Part shown: one piece after another, positions 5,029 to 5,557 of the stretch
Numbering within the stretch: position 1 is the stretch's first letter
Layout: each line of letters begins with the position of its first letter
DNA from: CAVSUR01 sp052143655
Lineage (GTDB): Bacteria; Actinomycetota; Actinomycetes; Streptosporangiales; Streptosporangiaceae
DNA length: 5,557 nt
Assembly (NCBI GenBank): GCA_052143655.1
Contig: JBKQSL010000347.1
Span: 1 to 5,557 of the forward strand
Direction of reading: 5' to 3'
Notes under the pieces: model-generated
The model's input: the letters and a program-made list of their open reading frames with translations, nothing else
Told to the model about the DNA's origin: nothing
Database searches by the model: none
Made by a program: the position numbers and the translations under genes

Positions 5029-5557
5029 GAACGAGAACCATGCGAGATTGTGCCCGAGCCCCGAGTGGGCGGCGCACATCCAGGACGAGGTCCTGCCGTG
5101 GCTGGCGCGGCATGCAGACCTCGGCGAGGACATGCTCGAGATCGGCCCGGGGCCGGGTGCCGCCACCGAGTGGCTGCGGCACAAGGTGCGGCGGCTGACC
5201 GCGCTGGAACTCGACGCTGTCGCGGCGGGGACGCTGGCCGGCAGGTACGCGGACTGCAATGTCGACGTCGAGGTCGGCAGCGCGTCCCAGCTGAGCTACC
5301 CGGACGAGTCTTTCGACTCGGTCGGCTCCTTCACCATGCTGCACCACGTCCCCACGCTGGCCCTTCAGAACAAGATCCTGGCCGAGGCGTTCAGGGTGCT
5401 GCGGCCGGGCGGCGTGCTCATCGGCTCGGACAGCCTGCCCAGCAGTGACCTGCACCACTTCCATGCTGACGACACCTACAACCCGCTCGACCCGGCCTCG
5501 ATGTTCGGACGCCTGCAGACACTTGGCTTCGAGGGGATCACCATCGCGGCGGACGGG
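5027..5557 (+). CDS. Class I SAM-dependent methyltransferase (3' end beyond window)
   Basis: 177 codons are visible and the frame is still open at the right edge, so the C-terminus is missing. The protein has a Rossmann-like methyltransferase core. Motif I is LEIGPGPG at 37-44 (SAM glycine loop). The acidic ribose-binding position follows in TALELD (58-63, E61/D63). FDSVGSFTMLHHV (96-108) is the motif IV region, and FRVLRPGGVLIGSDS (122-136) is the strand-5 region common to these enzymes. Where many relatives have GDA after strand 3, this one has GSA (84-86). The N-terminus MNENHARLCPSPEWA is, from memory, typical of a widespread actinobacterial family, supporting ATG 5027. The start codon overlaps that of the divergent AraC gene, with no ribosome binding site, and a promoter-like pair lies inside the AraC gene. 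The methyl acceptor is unknown; a small molecule is likelier than nucleic acid. Confidence 0.88.
   Translation, partial: MNENHARLCPSPEWAAHIQDEVLPWLARHADLGEDMLEIGPGPGAATEWLRHKVRRLTALELDAVAAGTLAGRYADCNVDVEVGSASQLSYPDESFDSVGSFTMLHHVPTLALQNKILAEAFRVLRPGGVLIGSDSLPSSDLHHFHADDTYNPLDPASMFGRLQTLGFEGITIAADG

Noticed and set aside
5029..5259. Extended N-terminus for the cupin-AraC gene starting at 5259
   Set aside because: The extra 77 residues are low-complexity Ser/Ala-rich and antisense to the methyltransferase. The recognisable protein begins near ATG 5028.
4940..5464. 174-residue minus-strand frame opposite the methyltransferase
   Set aside because: It is antisense to clear SAM-binding motifs and has no recognisable domain of its own.
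1..5557. CRISPR arrays, tRNA or rRNA genes, insertion sequences, attachment sites
   Set aside because: I saw no regularly spaced repeats, cloverleaf-like segments, transposase motifs or terminal inverted repeats with target duplications.

Overview
This window looks like chromosomal DNA from a high-GC actinomycete (Actinomycetota). The codons are strongly G/C-ended in every accepted frame. The protein families are also typical of that phylum: a FhuF-like [2Fe-2S] protein, an AraC/VOC pair, a 14-helix DHA2 exporter, a cupin-AraC regulator and an 'HARLC' type methyltransferase. No genus can be assigned from the sequence alone. There are no RNA genes, transposases, CRISPR arrays or phage genes.

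Left to right: (1) 35-772 (+) is a FhuF-like ferric-siderophore reductase-type protein with an intact CC-x10-C-x2-C cluster motif. (2) 773-963 is a gene-free spacer carrying a plausible leaderless promoter for the next gene. (3) 964-1428 (+) is a short AraC-type regulator. It is translationally coupled by an ATGA overlap to 1425-1856 (+), a VOC-fold (glyoxalase-like) protein. (4) A strong hairpin at 1869-1899 separates this operon from a convergent small LuxR-type HTH gene at 1906-2190 (-). (5) 2166-2198 is a perfect 13-bp inverted repeat at the LuxR start and upstream of the exporter. (6) 2338-4116 (+) is a 592-residue DHA2-family MFS exporter. (7) 4135-5028 (-) is a cupin-AraC regulator, convergent with the exporter. 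(8) 5027 to the window end (+) is a class I SAM methyltransferase that continues beyond the window. It is divergent from the AraC gene, and the two start codons share one CATG.

Functionally this reads as a regulator-rich accessory stretch: three regulators for one exporter, one VOC protein, one methyltransferase and one iron-sulfur protein. The likely pairings are AraC1 with the VOC gene (operon) and AraC2 with the methyltransferase (divergent). The LuxR fragment or the palindrome may act on the exporter. I see no clearly new multi-gene system. The features most worth checking are the shared start-codon junction at 5026-5029, the 33-bp palindrome at 2166-2198, and the LuxR gene that looks like the detached C-terminus of a larger HD-domain/LuxR protein.
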